NCBI RefSeq assembly: GCF_029867415.1
Contig: NW_026706237.1
Span: 1 to 64,000, forward strand
Reading direction: 5' to 3'
Source: Vicia villosa
Lineage: Eukaryota > Streptophyta > Magnoliopsida > Fabales > Fabaceae
DNA length: 64,000 nucleotides
Of the stretch, positions 44,136 to 54,904 are shown piece after piece (the stretch's first letter is position 1; each line of letters starts with the position of its first letter). The position numbers and the translations under genes are program-made. The notes beneath the pieces were generated by a model, which did no database searches, was not told the origin of the DNA, and was given only the letters and a program-made list of their open reading frames with translations.

Positions 44136-45221
44136 TCATCGAACATTTCTACGACACAAAGGACACGTGTTAGATATATCCAACCACTTAAGAATGCAAT
44201 CTTCATGATAGACATGCAAACATGGACTAGGCAACTGGATAGCTCTCGATCCAACTAAAAGTTCTACAAGGCAAATTGAACATGTCATGGTTTCAGAATC
44301 TTTTGTTCCTTCTTCAACTTGAATTATCTTAAGATTGGTATGATGATGTCTCTTAGAAACTTCAACATCTCTTTCGGATTGAGCTTGGTTGATGTTTCTT
44401 TCAGAAAAAATAAAGCGATCATCTTGAACATTAGCTTCAGCTGACAACACATCTCGAGTACTCAACCTAGGTTGATTTCTCTCTAAATTGGTGTTATTCC
44501 TTCTCTGGGTAGGTATAATGCCACTTCTTACTGGAGCTTGGTTGGTGTTGTTTTCCTGAAGAATATAGTGGTCAACTTGGCCATAAACATCCGCTGAAAA
44601 GACATCTCGAGTGTTCAACCTATGTCGACTTGTCTCTCTATTGGTGCCAGACCATCTATGGGTCGGTATTATTTCTCTTCTTATTGGAACTTGGTTGATG
44701 TTGTTTTCTTGAAAAATAAAGTGGTTGTCTCGGACATTAGCATAAGTTGGCAACACATTTCGGATACTCCTCCCAAATTGACGTCTTTCAAGATTGGAAT
44801 AAAACCATCTTACTGGAACCTGGTTGATGTTTTCGTGGTGACTAAAGCGGTTGTCTTGTGCATAAGCATAAGCTGGCAAGATATTTCGAATATTTCGAAC
44901 TGATTGATTTCTTTCGAAATTGGCATCAAACCATCTATCGGTAGGCATTATGTCTCTTCTTATTGGTACATGGTTGATGTTATTTTCGTGATGAATAAAG
45001 TGGTTGTCTTGGACATAAGCATATGTCGGTTGGATAGTCATCATAGGTTGATTTCTACCACGAATATGATAAAGAGCGTTAGGAGTTGGATAAAGGGCGT
45101 GAGGAATCATTCGATTATTCATAACATATCGTGGGGGTCCATATGTGACTTCCATAGTATCTCTATGATATATATGAGAATCATTTATAATTCTATTTCG
45201 AAGAAATTGTTGTTGATTCAT
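44136..45221 (-). CDS. Repeat-containing RING-H2 protein (361 aa), copy B, intact
   Basis: An uninterrupted single-exon frame starts MNQQQFLRNRIINDSHIYHR. Residues about 60-300 are five units of about 51 residues with the pattern RNIRNxLPAYAYAQDNxF, HHENNINQVPIRR, IxPTxRW and NLERNQ. The second unit lacks about eight residues. The last 48 residues are a RING-H2 finger. It has C-x2-C (CSIC, first Cys at residue 314), C-x-H-x2-H-x2-C (CLHVYHEDC) and C-x2-C (CPLC, to residue 356), with the Trp and Pro expected for E2 binding (LKW, CPLC). RING-H2 proteins usually act as E3 ubiquitin ligases. I do not recognise the repeat, which may recruit substrates. No signal peptide or membrane segment is seen. 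The other copy is broken, and a LINE lies upstream. Confidence 0.85.
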   Translation of the reverse strand: MNQQQFLRNRIINDSHIYHRDTMEVTYGPPRYVMNNRMIPHALYPTPNALYHIRGRNQPMMTIQPTYAYVQDNHFIHHENNINHVPIRRDIMPTDRWFDANFERNQSVRNIRNILPAYAYAQDNRFSHHENINQVPVRWFYSNLERRQFGRSIRNVLPTYANVRDNHFIFQENNINQVPIRREIIPTHRWSGTNRETSRHRLNTRDVFSADVYGQVDHYILQENNTNQAPVRSGIIPTQRRNNTNLERNQPRLSTRDVLSAEANVQDDRFIFSERNINQAQSERDVEVSKRHHHTNLKIIQVEEGTKDSETMTCSICLVELLVGSRAIQLPSPCLHVYHEDCILKWLDISNTCPLCRRNVR

Positions 45222-45560
45222 CCTTCCAAATCGAAAGAAACAATTTCTACTTCCTTAATCAAACAATATCTGTGGACAAGATAACATTGATCAAATTCTG
45301 AAGATAATGTTGCAAGACTAAAACATGTAACTTTATTTTGTGAGAAAGAAAAAAAATATTTAAGAGAATAAATTCTAATATTAAACTACTGATGAATAAA
45401 TAGTAAAGATGAAAGAAAGAAAAAGAAAAAACCTTTTTGAATGACACAAACAGCAACTTGGTGGATGGCGTAACAAACAGAAGTGGGTGGTGAAGAGAAA
45501 CAAAGTTGTGAATAGATATGTAAGGAAAAAGTGAAAGATGAAGATTCATATTTATAGATT
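45222..45560 (-). promoter_or_regulatory. Promoter and leader of RING copy B, with a possible 5' UTR intron
   Basis: A TATAAATA box on the minus strand is at 45549-45556. The leader contains a candidate intron from a GT at 45432 to a CACAG acceptor at 45270 (about 163 bp). That would shorten the leader to about the 129-bp TATA-to-ATG spacing of copy A. The splice sites are inferred from sequence only. Confidence 0.45.
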
Positions 45561-46498
45561 GTTTGTTGTTCAAGTATCTCAACTATATGATAATCAATCT
45601 CCTAATTTTGTGCCCTAGTATCAGGAGTATATCGTTTTTCTCTTTCTGTGTAGAGATTTAAGATAATTGTTTTTTTTTTTTGTTGCTAATATTTCAAATG
45701 TAAAACTACAATTTAATTTTTTATTAAGTTTTCAATTTGAACTGATTATATTCAAAATATGTCAGACTTTAAATTAAATTATATCTTTTAATCGAGATTT
45801 AAACTTTAGTTATTTGTTAATGAGAATCTAGTTACTACCTCTAGACTTAGTTATCCCTATTAATTTTAATTATTATAATAGAAAGATATTTTATTTTTGA
45901 AAATAAAAAATACAAAAAATATTTATGTAAATATTTTAAATTTAAACATTTAAGTAAATGTTTTAAATTTAAATATTTAACTAAGTGACATTTTAACTAG
46001 AAATAATTCTGTCTTCTCTTAACATATGAAAATAATGAAAGATTTATATTGATTAATAAATCAAACAATGCTATAATAAGTACTTGTTACATTAATTCAA
46101 AAAAAAAAAAAAAAGTACTTCCCACATGAATTTAAATCTTGATTTTTAAAAATAAATAAACATGAAATTAAATCTTTTGTATCACCAACGTATAAAGCAA
46201 TCTATTAGATAAATAGTTCTATATCAAACAACAAGAAGATGGTGAATTTGTAAATTGATCTTTATATTTTTTTTTACAAAATGGCCTCTACAATTTTATA
46301 AAAATTGTGAATTGGTCTAGAAAATATATAAAAACTACGAATTGGTCTCAATAAATTTCTAAATTTATAAATTGATCCCTATATTTTTAATTGGTCTCTG
46401 TTCAACATTTAAAAAATTGATGCTTCAATTTTTTTTATTTTAAATTTTGAATTTGATCAAAATCTTTTAGATTTCAAATTATAAAGTGAAGTATTATT
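45561..46498. repeat. Upstream part of duplicated block B
   Basis: Homologous to 41640-42240. The homology is interrupted at 46499 by the LINE and resumes at about 52643, so the duplication predates the LINE. No gene is seen here. Confidence 0.75.
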
Positions 46499-46659
46499 AT
46501 TATTATTTTTTTGTGTAAGCAAAAAATAGATATAAGGGAGAACTAGGGGTTCTCCAACCTTGTTACACAAGAGGAGGAAACAATCCGACAAAAAAAATAT
46601 TACAAACCAATTATGCTTACGACATAAAAGACACCGGGTCTTTGCTAAACTCGTAAAAA

Positions 46660-49600
46660 CTACAATTGGAATGTGCAATATCTCCAAAAAAAAGACCATC
46701 TCCATATCAAAATCTTGATATTCCAAATCACGTTGTTAACATTCCAAACCTCATTTCTAAAACAAAACTCATTTCTTATCAACCAAATAATCCAAGAAAA
46801 GGCTAACCAAAACACCCCCAATTTGCCTTTAATTCTTTTCACACGGCCCACCGAATGCCATTCCATAAAAAACGGGATACATTCTTCCAAATTCCAACCC
46901 AGATAATCAACCCACTTAGTAATTTCTTTCCAAACAAAATTAATCACATTGCATTTGAAGAAAATATGGTCCCTATCTTCCAAATGCAAATCACAAAAAA
47001 CACACTTTAAATTAGAAGTAGTAAAGTTAATACCTCTATACACCAATTGATCTTTTGTTGGAAGCCTATTCACAAAAAGTCTCCAACCAAAACTTTTAAT
47101 CCTAAAAGGAACTTCCATCTTCCAAATCAATTCCAAAGCATCATCCCACCAATTGAAAGGTCCAAATGGAATGCGCGCTTGAACAAAACGGGAATAACAC
47201 GAGGATATCGAAAACCCCTTCTCCACATCAAGAGACCACTCAACACAATCCTTCCCTTCTTGTAACCCCCCGTAAGACTCCAAGAGATCACGAAGCATCA
47301 TGTACTCCGCGAGGATACCCGGTTCATGAACCGCCGTACCCGAGATACCTAAATCACCTCACTTCCAATTCCCCTCACACCAACCACCCATAACTGCCAC
47401 CGAAACTTTTTTCAAAGAAGAAGCCAAAAAAAGATTCGGAAAACTCTCCATCAAAGCAAAATTGTTCAACCAACGAACCTCCCAAAAAGGTGTGTTGAAA
47501 CTATTTCCCACTTTGAAGCAACAATTTGAAATTAAAGGACCCAAGGAAGATATAGATGAAGATGATAGAGAAGTAAAAGAAGGAGAAAAAGAACCGACCT
47601 TTAAAATATCACTCCACCAAAAGGAGGAAGAAATCCGAACGTGAGATGCATCGCCACATATAACCTTCATGGATAAATCACCATACCGGGCCTTCAAAAT
47701 CTCATACCACAAAGCATTGGAGCCATTAATAATCTTCCACCTCCATTTGTTTAGAAGAGCAAGATTAAAGTCGGCAATATTCTTAATGGCCAATCTCCCT
47801 TTCAAATAAGGTAAAGTCACTACTTTCCAACTAATCCAATGAATTTTCCTTTTTTCCTCCACCCCTCCCGATAAGAAATTGCTTTGAATCTTAGAAAATT
47901 CCTTGACTATTTTACTCGGCATTTTGTAAAAAGACAAGGTGAAGATGGAAAGAGAGCACAAAATAGACTTTAAGAGGGTGATTCTACCTCCAAGATTGAG
48001 AAAACGATTCTTCCACCCCGCCAAGCGCTTTTTCATCTTCTCTAAAAGAGGAGACCAAGAAGAAACCTTCCTATGATTTATCCCAATTTGGATGCCAAGA
48101 AACAAGAAATTACTTTCTTCAATTTTGCAAGAAAGATAGAAAGCGGCGGCTTCCAAAAAATTACCCGACACATTAATTCCAATTAACTTACTTTTATGGA
48201 AATTAATGCCGAGACCCGAAACCAACTCGAAAGCTCTCAAGACAATCTTAATTGCCTTGACATGCTTCCACGATCCCTCTCCGACCAACAAGGTGTCGTC
48301 TGCAAATTGAAGGATATCCACACTACAACTCCTATTAATAACCAACTTCTCAAATTCACCTATTTCCACGGATTTACAAACCAACCTAGCAAGAGCTTCC
48401 GCAACCAAAACAAAAAGAAAAGGTGATAATGGGTCACCTTGTCTTAGCCCCCTCTTAACAATGAATTCCATAGTTGGACTACCATTGATCATAACCGACA
48501 TGTTGCTTTTGAAAATTAATAATTCCATCCACCTCCGCCACTTAGCGCCAAAACCCATTTTAATCAACAAGTACCGAAGAAAAACCCAAGAGACTTTATC
48601 ATACGCTTTCTCAAAATCTACTTTAAAGAGAAGATAAGATTTACCTTCCTTTCTTGCAAAATCAACCACTTCGTTAGCAACGAGAACCCCGTCGAGTAAT
48701 TGTCTTCCCGGAATGAACGCACTTTGATAATGAGAAATAATAGAATTCAAGACATGTTTCAATCTCCCCGCTAAAATTTTGGCTACCACCTTGTACAAAC
48801 ACCCCACCAAACATATGGGTCTATAATCATCAAGACCTAAAGGATTGGGAGACTTCGGAATTAAGGCCAAAAAGGATGATGTAATCGCCTTGGATAACTC
48901 GCCACCCGCAAAAAAATATTCAATAAACCTCATGAAATCTCCTCTAAGGAAAGACCAACAAGCCTTAATAAAATGAAAAGAATAACCATCCGGACCCGGA
49001 CTTTTAGATCCCCCACAACAAGCTATTGCTTCCTTCTTCCTCTTGAAAAGGTCTTTCAAGCCAAATTTTCTCCTCTCCACTAATACTATTGAATGGGATC
49101 CCTTCCAAAATAGGAGTGATTCCCGCCACCTCTTGGAATTTGCTAGAGAAATGTCAAACCACTTCATCATTGATCTCCTTCACCGATGACAAAACTCCTC
49201 CCGTTGTGTTAATAGGCCCAATATGATTTTGTCTCCTCTTATCTTTCATAACTTTGTGGAAGAAACCACTATTAGAGTCTCTTTCATTTAACCACTTCAA
49301 TCTTGATTTTTGAACTAACATATTCTCCTTAATTCTCAACTTGGTCCAAAACCGACTAGTGGCTTCCTTTCTATTTTTTAGAATTTCGGGTTGAAGGATT
49401 TCATCCGCCTCTTCTAACAACACATCCCCACAATTAATATCCCTAACTCCCTCCTCAACCTCCAAATTAATTCTCCCAAACACCTCTTTATTCCACCAAT
49501 TAAGCTTTACTTTGAGAAGACGAAGCTTTTCTTTCAAAACAAAATCCGCCATTCCTTCCACCTTTAGTCCTTCCCATTCCTTTTTCATAAAAGGTATAAA

Positions 49601-50358
49601 GGAATCAAAAGAAAACCATTCGTTATTGAATTTGAAAGGTTTTGGACCCCAATTATTATTATCGACTTCTAACCAAAGAGGACAATGGTCGGATAAATCT
49701 CTATCACCCACGAATTGTCCAACTATCCCCCAATCGTTCACCACCTTATCCGAAATTAAAAATCTATCAATCCTACTCCTCGAGCCACCATCTCCACTAT
49801 ACCACGTAAACTTTTTCCCTTTGCACGGAATATCCACTAACAAACTTTCCGAGATAAAATCCTTGAATTCGTCCATCTCGTTAGAATTGGACGAAACCAT
49901 CCTCCCCTTTCTTTCATTGCGGTCCTTTATAGAATTAAAGTCGACTCCAATAATCCATTCCCCATCATTGAACTTCTCTTTTAACTCCAACAAAACCTGC
50001 CAAAGAACTCTTTTCTTCACCAAAATGCAAGAAGAATAAACATTAACCAAATAATAAAAATTGTTGTTCTTACGAAATTTAATGCCAAGATAACCCTCTC
50101 CTTTGAAACTGTTGATCACCTCCAAAGCCTCCTCCTTCCACATCGTTAAAAGACCCCCCGCTCTACCCGTCGCATTGGAAAAGGAGTAACCTATTCCTTT
50201 GCAACTCCAAAAACTCCTAGCGATATGATCTTGTAAATTAGCCATTTTCGTTTCCTGTATCATGAACACGTCCGCATTGCCCTTTAAAATCAAAGAATTA
50301 ATTCTTCTCCTTTTAAGAACATTGCCACCCCTCTAATATTTAGAGACCCAATAATCAT
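46660..50358 (-). pseudogene. LINE ORF2: endonuclease, reverse transcriptase and zinc-finger domains, broken
   Basis: The start codon ATG at 50358-50356 overlaps the ORF1 stop. A short G run near 50327 appears to be one base short and shifts the frame. The endonuclease (50293-49154) then reads FMIQETKM, GVDFNSI, RIDRFLIS and LSDHCPLWLEV, matching APE-type motifs. A second shift near 49160 returns to the first frame. The RT (49170-47359) follows with SPGPDGYSFHFIK, RPICLVGCLYKVVAKILAGR, FKVDFEKAYDKVSW, RQGDPLSPFLFVL and active-site FADD. A TGA at 47361-47359 interrupts the same frame, which continues to a zf-RVT segment (FCDLHLEDRDHIFFKC) and a stop at 46660. No RNase H is seen. The copy cannot make a whole ORF2 protein. 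Confidence 0.9.
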
Positions 50359-52370
50359 GGAAAACCTTTTTTGGACTCCTTCTTACTAATAGCTTCTTTC
50401 TCCAAAATCTCTAATCTTTCAAGAATGACTTTATCGCCGCCCTCGTTCGTGACCCTCAAAGCTTCTATAGCCTTCCAAATTTTTGAACCGGCCTCACAAT
50501 CTAAATTTCCCCACAGTCTGCAATTATTTCTATTAATATCAGAGAATCCATTATGGTTACTGCAAGACAAAGCCTCACTGCCTTCACACAAAGTTCCAGG
50601 AGCATATTTAGACAATGAAGCCCCACTGATACCTTTTTTCGTGAAAAAGCCATTGGCAGAAGAGGATTTCTTCTTGCGCCCAGCTTGCTGCCCAACCGGG
50701 CCCAAAACCAAGCGCTTGAATTTCTTTGATGGCCACAAAGAATTCTTATTCATTACTCCACCGACTTCAGCCAAGTTTTTGAATCTAGTTTTTTTGGAAT
50801 GCCGCCTCTGCTTACTTGTTGCCGAAATCACCGCCTTGTCGAAATATCCCACCGCATTGATGTTGGAATTCTGCGCATTAGAGATCGAAATTCCCCCCTC
50901 CTCTGTTCTCTTCGGCTTTTCAACAACTGCATCATGACAATACTGAACAGGAGCACTGTCAGCAACAAAAGATGTCGAAATCAAAGCCGAAACCGAAGCT
51001 GAAGACCCTTCTTCATCCTTGCAAGCGCTCCCCTCACAGCCCCACCTAACTTTGCCCTTGTCGCTATTAGATGCCCCCGAGAAACCATCAGCCTCGCCTA
51101 CATTCTTTACGCCTCCTTCCTTCGAGTTCGAAAAACCAGCCCCTTCGACCGGTCCCAACATAACAGTATTAGCCGAGAACTCCTCTATGACATCTTCACT
51201 GTCTGAATTAGCTGCTGCCCAATTTTCCTCTGAATCATCCGAAGCATAAATCGAGTCCGACGATTGGGTTATCGGTTTACCTGAATTCCAAATCTGTTCT
51301 CCGAAATCTTCCTGAACCACCAACCTGAACACCTTGTCGTCGATCTTAGAGAAAATCACTTCCTTCAACTTGAATTCAAGTGGAACAACCAACTTAATTC
51401 TCGCGACATCATAGAAACTCCCACTGGCCGTATGATTATCCAGACAGATAAACGTAGCCATGGAATTTTCCAGCTTCGTGAAAAAAGTAGCATTCCAAGC
51501 GTGGACAGGTATCCCAAAGATCTTCAGCCAAATCGATCTTCCTTCATCTATAATGTCCTCCTTCCACCTGTAAACCTCCTCAAAACAGTTTTTCCACCAC
51601 AATTCAGCTTTACTGATTAAGTTTTCGATAACACCATCAACAGTTTCTTCCAATAGGCATAAAGACCTTCCTAACGGTATGACGTTAATGTTGTAATAAC
51701 CCTCCATTTCCATCTTAGTCTGGAGTTGATAGGTGGATCCAAGCAGTACAACCTTCCCTACATACGCCCTACGAAACCTCTTCACATCTTCCTCCGATGA
51801 AGAAAAAGTCACAGAACATTTCCTCTCCTTGTTCGTATGTTTCTGGATATTGTTGACAACATCCACAAAAGACATATTCCACCTCCCACCTGTGTTTCTT
51901 CCTTCAACCGTACTTGTTATCCTCTTGACTCCTTCCCTTACATCACATCCTGCCCCTATTCTTCTCTGCCCCTGATGCCTTCCTAGAGATGAAGGTTTGT
52001 AGCGTTCGTATTTTGGCACATTCGCATGGATTTTCCTTCCCACAATCTGAAAATTATCCATGCTAATCTCCAACAATCTTGCATCTTCGACATCCTTGAA
52101 CCTCGCGAAACCAAACCTTCTCCCTATGTTATTCCTTCTCGGAGCTATCGAAACCTCCACCACCCATCCTATGCACCCGAACAACTCGAACAACTCCTTG
52201 GCTTTGGTGTCGTCAGGAAAATCCGAAATGTAAAGTGAAAATAACTTACCAAACTCTTCCCTATTCAGAGCACTTGTGGAAGAGAACGTGTCCCATTTCG
52301 GAACCCAATGCTTAAACTGTTTCTTCCTAGCTTCAACCCAGTTGCCACGAGGAAGATAGCCGCCGTTCAT
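50355..52370 (-). CDS. LINE ORF1 protein (671 aa), RRM-type RNA-binding
   Basis: The start is set at ATG 52370 (MNGGYLPRGNWVEARKKQFK); the frame is open 35 codons further up. Residues about 44-122 form an RRM (LYISDFPDDTKAKELFELFG for RNP2 and RRFGFARFKDVEDA for RNP1). A conserved middle domain follows (SIWLKIFGIPVHAWNATFFT, then ARIKLVV), similar to the DUF4283-type region in plant L1 ORF1. The C-terminal half is Ser/Gly/Asp-rich with basic patches near the end. ORF1 proteins coat LINE RNA. The frame has no stops, unlike ORF2. It ends TGA inside ATGA, the start of ORF2. Confidence 0.88.
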   Translation of the reverse strand: MNGGYLPRGNWVEARKKQFKHWVPKWDTFSSTSALNREEFGKLFSLYISDFPDDTKAKELFELFGCIGWVVEVSIAPRRNNIGRRFGFARFKDVEDARLLEISMDNFQIVGRKIHANVPKYERYKPSSLGRHQGQRRIGAGCDVREGVKRITSTVEGRNTGGRWNMSFVDVVNNIQKHTNKERKCSVTFSSSEEDVKRFRRAYVGKVVLLGSTYQLQTKMEMEGYYNINVIPLGRSLCLLEETVDGVIENLISKAELWWKNCFEEVYRWKEDIIDEGRSIWLKIFGIPVHAWNATFFTKLENSMATFICLDNHTASGSFYDVARIKLVVPLEFKLKEVIFSKIDDKVFRLVVQEDFGEQIWNSGKPITQSSDSIYASDDSEENWAAANSDSEDVIEEFSANTVMLGPVEGAGFSNSKEGGVKNVGEADGFSGASNSDKGKVRWGCEGSACKDEEGSSASVSALISTSFVADSAPVQYCHDAVVEKPKRTEEGGISISNAQNSNINAVGYFDKAVISATSKQRRHSKKTRFKNLAEVGGVMNKNSLWPSKKFKRLVLGPVGQQAGRKKKSSSANGFFTKKGISGASLSKYAPGTLCEGSEALSCSNHNGFSDINRNNCRLWGNLDCEAGSKIWKAIEALRVTNEGGDKVILERLEILEKEAISKKESKKGFP

Positions 52371-52642
52371 CAGAAACCAAACAAAATCAACAGAAATCTG
52401 AACCCGAATGCGAAATCGAAACACCAAAATGTGCCAAACCCTAAAACCAGGAGCCCCAATCAACCTCCCCAACAAGGTCCCTGAGCCGAAGATCAGGAAT
52501 TTAAACCGAAATCGAGAAGGTGATTAGACTCTTGTTCAAGATTTGACAAATTTTAGTAAGAGTATGAACGGCGAAGAACCGCTCGCAGACGCCGGACCAT
52601 TTTTCCCTTTTTGTGAACAAGCTATTTTTGTGAAGCATTATT

Positions 52643-53857
52643 TATGAAATGAAAATTGTGTGTGTTTATTTTATTTATGAAATGAAAATTGTACGTGTTT
52701 ATTTTATTTTACTATGTAATTAATAGTAAGTTGATTGACTTGAGAACTAATCAGCATATTACTCATATATTTCCGAATTTTGATGGAATGTGTATTTTTC
52801 TATTATCTAATAATAATAATTCATATGGTATTTTTTTTACTAAACATATTTACGTGAAATGTACGCATAATTATTTAATTTAGAAAATAAAATATGTTAG
52901 TGTTCCGTTGCAAAATTAGGAATGGAGAGGATTACAAAACTTTCTTGAGCAATTTAGTGACACAACACCGTGGATCGGAGGTTACGATCACGATGTCTTT
53001 TGAAATAGAGACATTGATCTTAAATCGACGTTGTTAATGAACGTAAATCTTAAATCAGCGTTGGTAATTTCCGATACGACAGATCAAAGATGGGGTACCT
53101 GCATGGTTAACACTCCAACGCCTAAGTCAATTTTGCATTCAAGATAATCAAAGTGAAAATTGAGATTAGAGGTTGTGTACCTGAAAATCCTTTGTGAAAG
53201 TATTTGTACCTTGGGCTAAATGGAGCGGGTTGGATAAGTGGACCTCGTGTTATTGGGTCTTTGGTCGATACAAAACAATTGCCTCAAGACTCATTGAGTG
53301 CTCTGGATGTCGGGGAAGTCTTTATAGCATTCGTGGCTAGCCTTCAAGAATGTTTGTCCGTAGTTGGAGGACATGCATCACTTTGGTTTTGCCAAAGAGT
53401 AATGGGAACAAGAGCATTAAATTTGGTCCTATCATTGGAAAGTTTCACCATTTTTCTCTTGTCGTGTGACTTGAAAAGGCAGAGAGTGATGTGGCGTAGT
53501 TTACTAAGCATTTGAGTGTACTTGAGTTTGGTTGTGTTCTCAAGATGAAATCTGACCGTTGATCCGCACTTGCTTCTTACTTTCAATCGGATCCACCCGA
53601 TTGCCTTTGCATATATAAGGATAAAGGGAATGTGGAGAAATTTTGCTGCAGTCTTATGGATTGAGTTTTCATTATTTCTGAGTCTTTCCCTCTTCTCTGA
53701 GAGCATTTTTATAAGAGTGATTGTCGTCATATATTCAAAGCCTCAAAGCTTCGACTTTCGACATTCTTTTTTGTTTTATGACCTTTGACCTTACATTTCA
53801 GGATACCTTCTCTTCACTTTATCTTTTCATTCAAATATTTATTGTATTTTCATTACG
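52643..53857 (+). other. End of duplicated block B, then probable old element promoter and leader
   Basis: Up to about 52800 this matches 42250-42330 and includes a 34-bp tandem duplication (TTATGAAATGAAAATTG...). From about 52900 the sequence changes character. The phrase GGTACCTGCATGGTTAACAC resembles LTRs of non-autonomous plant elements as I remember them, not verified. A TATA box (CATATATAAGG, about 53608-53618) lies 240 bp before the ATG at 53858. The ORF at 53204-53515 has no recognisable product. Confidence 0.45.
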
Positions 53858-54895
53858 ATGAAGGACAACCCTATTAATGTAGATAGTAATTCAGAGGGTA
53901 GTACTTCTTCCTCTTCGAGAAAGAGAATGGATCCTGCATTGCATTCTCTTCCCTATGCCAGTAGGGATTTTGAATCGGAGATTGCTTCTCTGAATAAGGA
54001 TTTCAAAACAGAAGGAGTGTCCGAGAATTCTTTTTTTGAAAAAACTTTATCAGGCAACCCTTCAAGAATTCTCCTGTTAGGGAAAGCTGGTGAGGGCGAG
54101 AACCCTGTTAAGACACCAATGCCTCCTCCTATCTTAACTGAGGAAGAAATAGTAGCTGCCATACAAAGGAGGGAACATGCTACTAACTACATCTGATTTT
54201 ATCCAAGGAGAAATGGTCGCGAGCCTAGCGTCGCTGAAATTGCAACTCATTTGGAGTACCGGGGAATGTCCCATGTTGTCTCTTGGATTAGTCCCGAAGA
54301 TCACTTTAAAGTTGACGAATTGGACCGAATGGGGTTTCGGTTAGTTAAGTCAGACAACACTAATAGATATCACAGGGTGGCTGCCGAAGTGGTTCGGACT
54401 CCTTCCACCTTGAGCATTGCCAAGACTATAGCTAGTGCTGACATTATGGTGGGAAGTCCCAGATTGGTTGATTCTCCCAATGGGCCCGACAGAGAGAATA
54501 TGGAACTCTTTTGAATGCTGCTCGGTTCCTCTGCATGAAGATCTTTTTACCAGGAAGGGTATACATTTGCTTTTTTTATTTTTATTTTGAGGTGGTCTTT
54601 TTAAACCGCTTAAAAGTTGCCCCCTTACAACTTCATCGCATGGTTTGGGCTTTCATGAAGGTGTTCCAACTCTGTGCTAAGCCTAAGTTTTGGGAACATT
54701 CTCTAGAGCTCTTTTCTGACCTCTTTTACGCGCCTTGCTCCTCTAAGGATGATGCTAGAGATCAAGGATTGATATTTCTTTACCCATAAGTCCCTTGGAT
54801 CGATTCTTTCACCAATGACCGGGATGATTTCCTCTAATGTTTCTTGCTGGTGAAACCTGTTAAAGCATTAAAGCGGCAAGCAACAAAAGATTTGG
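53858..54895 (+). pseudogene. Plant 'gypsy-type transposon' protein gene, 5' part, decayed
   Basis: The ATG at 53858 opens a Ser-rich N-terminus, then ILTEEEIVAAIQRREHATNY. A stop at 54194-54196 interrupts, and the same type of protein continues as SVAEIATHLEYRGMSHVVSW and FKVDELDRMGF to 54514. After another break comes LHRMVWAFMKVFQLCAKPKF with GLIFLYP at 54660-54789. Stops also occur at 54787 and 54835. The order and motifs resemble the 'putative gypsy type transposon' family (PF04195-like), proteins of unknown role in plant LTR elements. The coiled-coil C-terminus appears about 4.2 kb away at 59190-59955, so insertions split the gene. Confidence 0.55.
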
Positions 54896-54904
54896 AAATA
54901 TTTA

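Larger units (their letters stand above)
46499..52629 (-). mobile_element. L1-type LINE, near full length (about 6.1 kb)
   Basis: It is flanked by a 13-bp duplication, GTGAAGTATTATT (46486-46498) and GTGAAGCATTATT (52630-52642), with one mismatch. The 3' end on the minus strand is A-rich (ACAAAAAAATAATAATAATA). ORF1 and ORF2 follow in order. The 5' leader is about 155-260 bp. It sits about 1.3 kb upstream of the intact RING gene and splits the duplicated block. Confidence 0.92.

Noticed and set aside
49512..50039. Plus-strand ORF of 175 codons
   Set aside because: It is antisense to the LINE endonuclease coding region, whose motifs are clear on the minus strand.
53204..53515. Host protein-coding gene
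   Set aside because: The frame lacks known motifs and lies in sequence resembling an old LTR or leader; not annotated as a gene.
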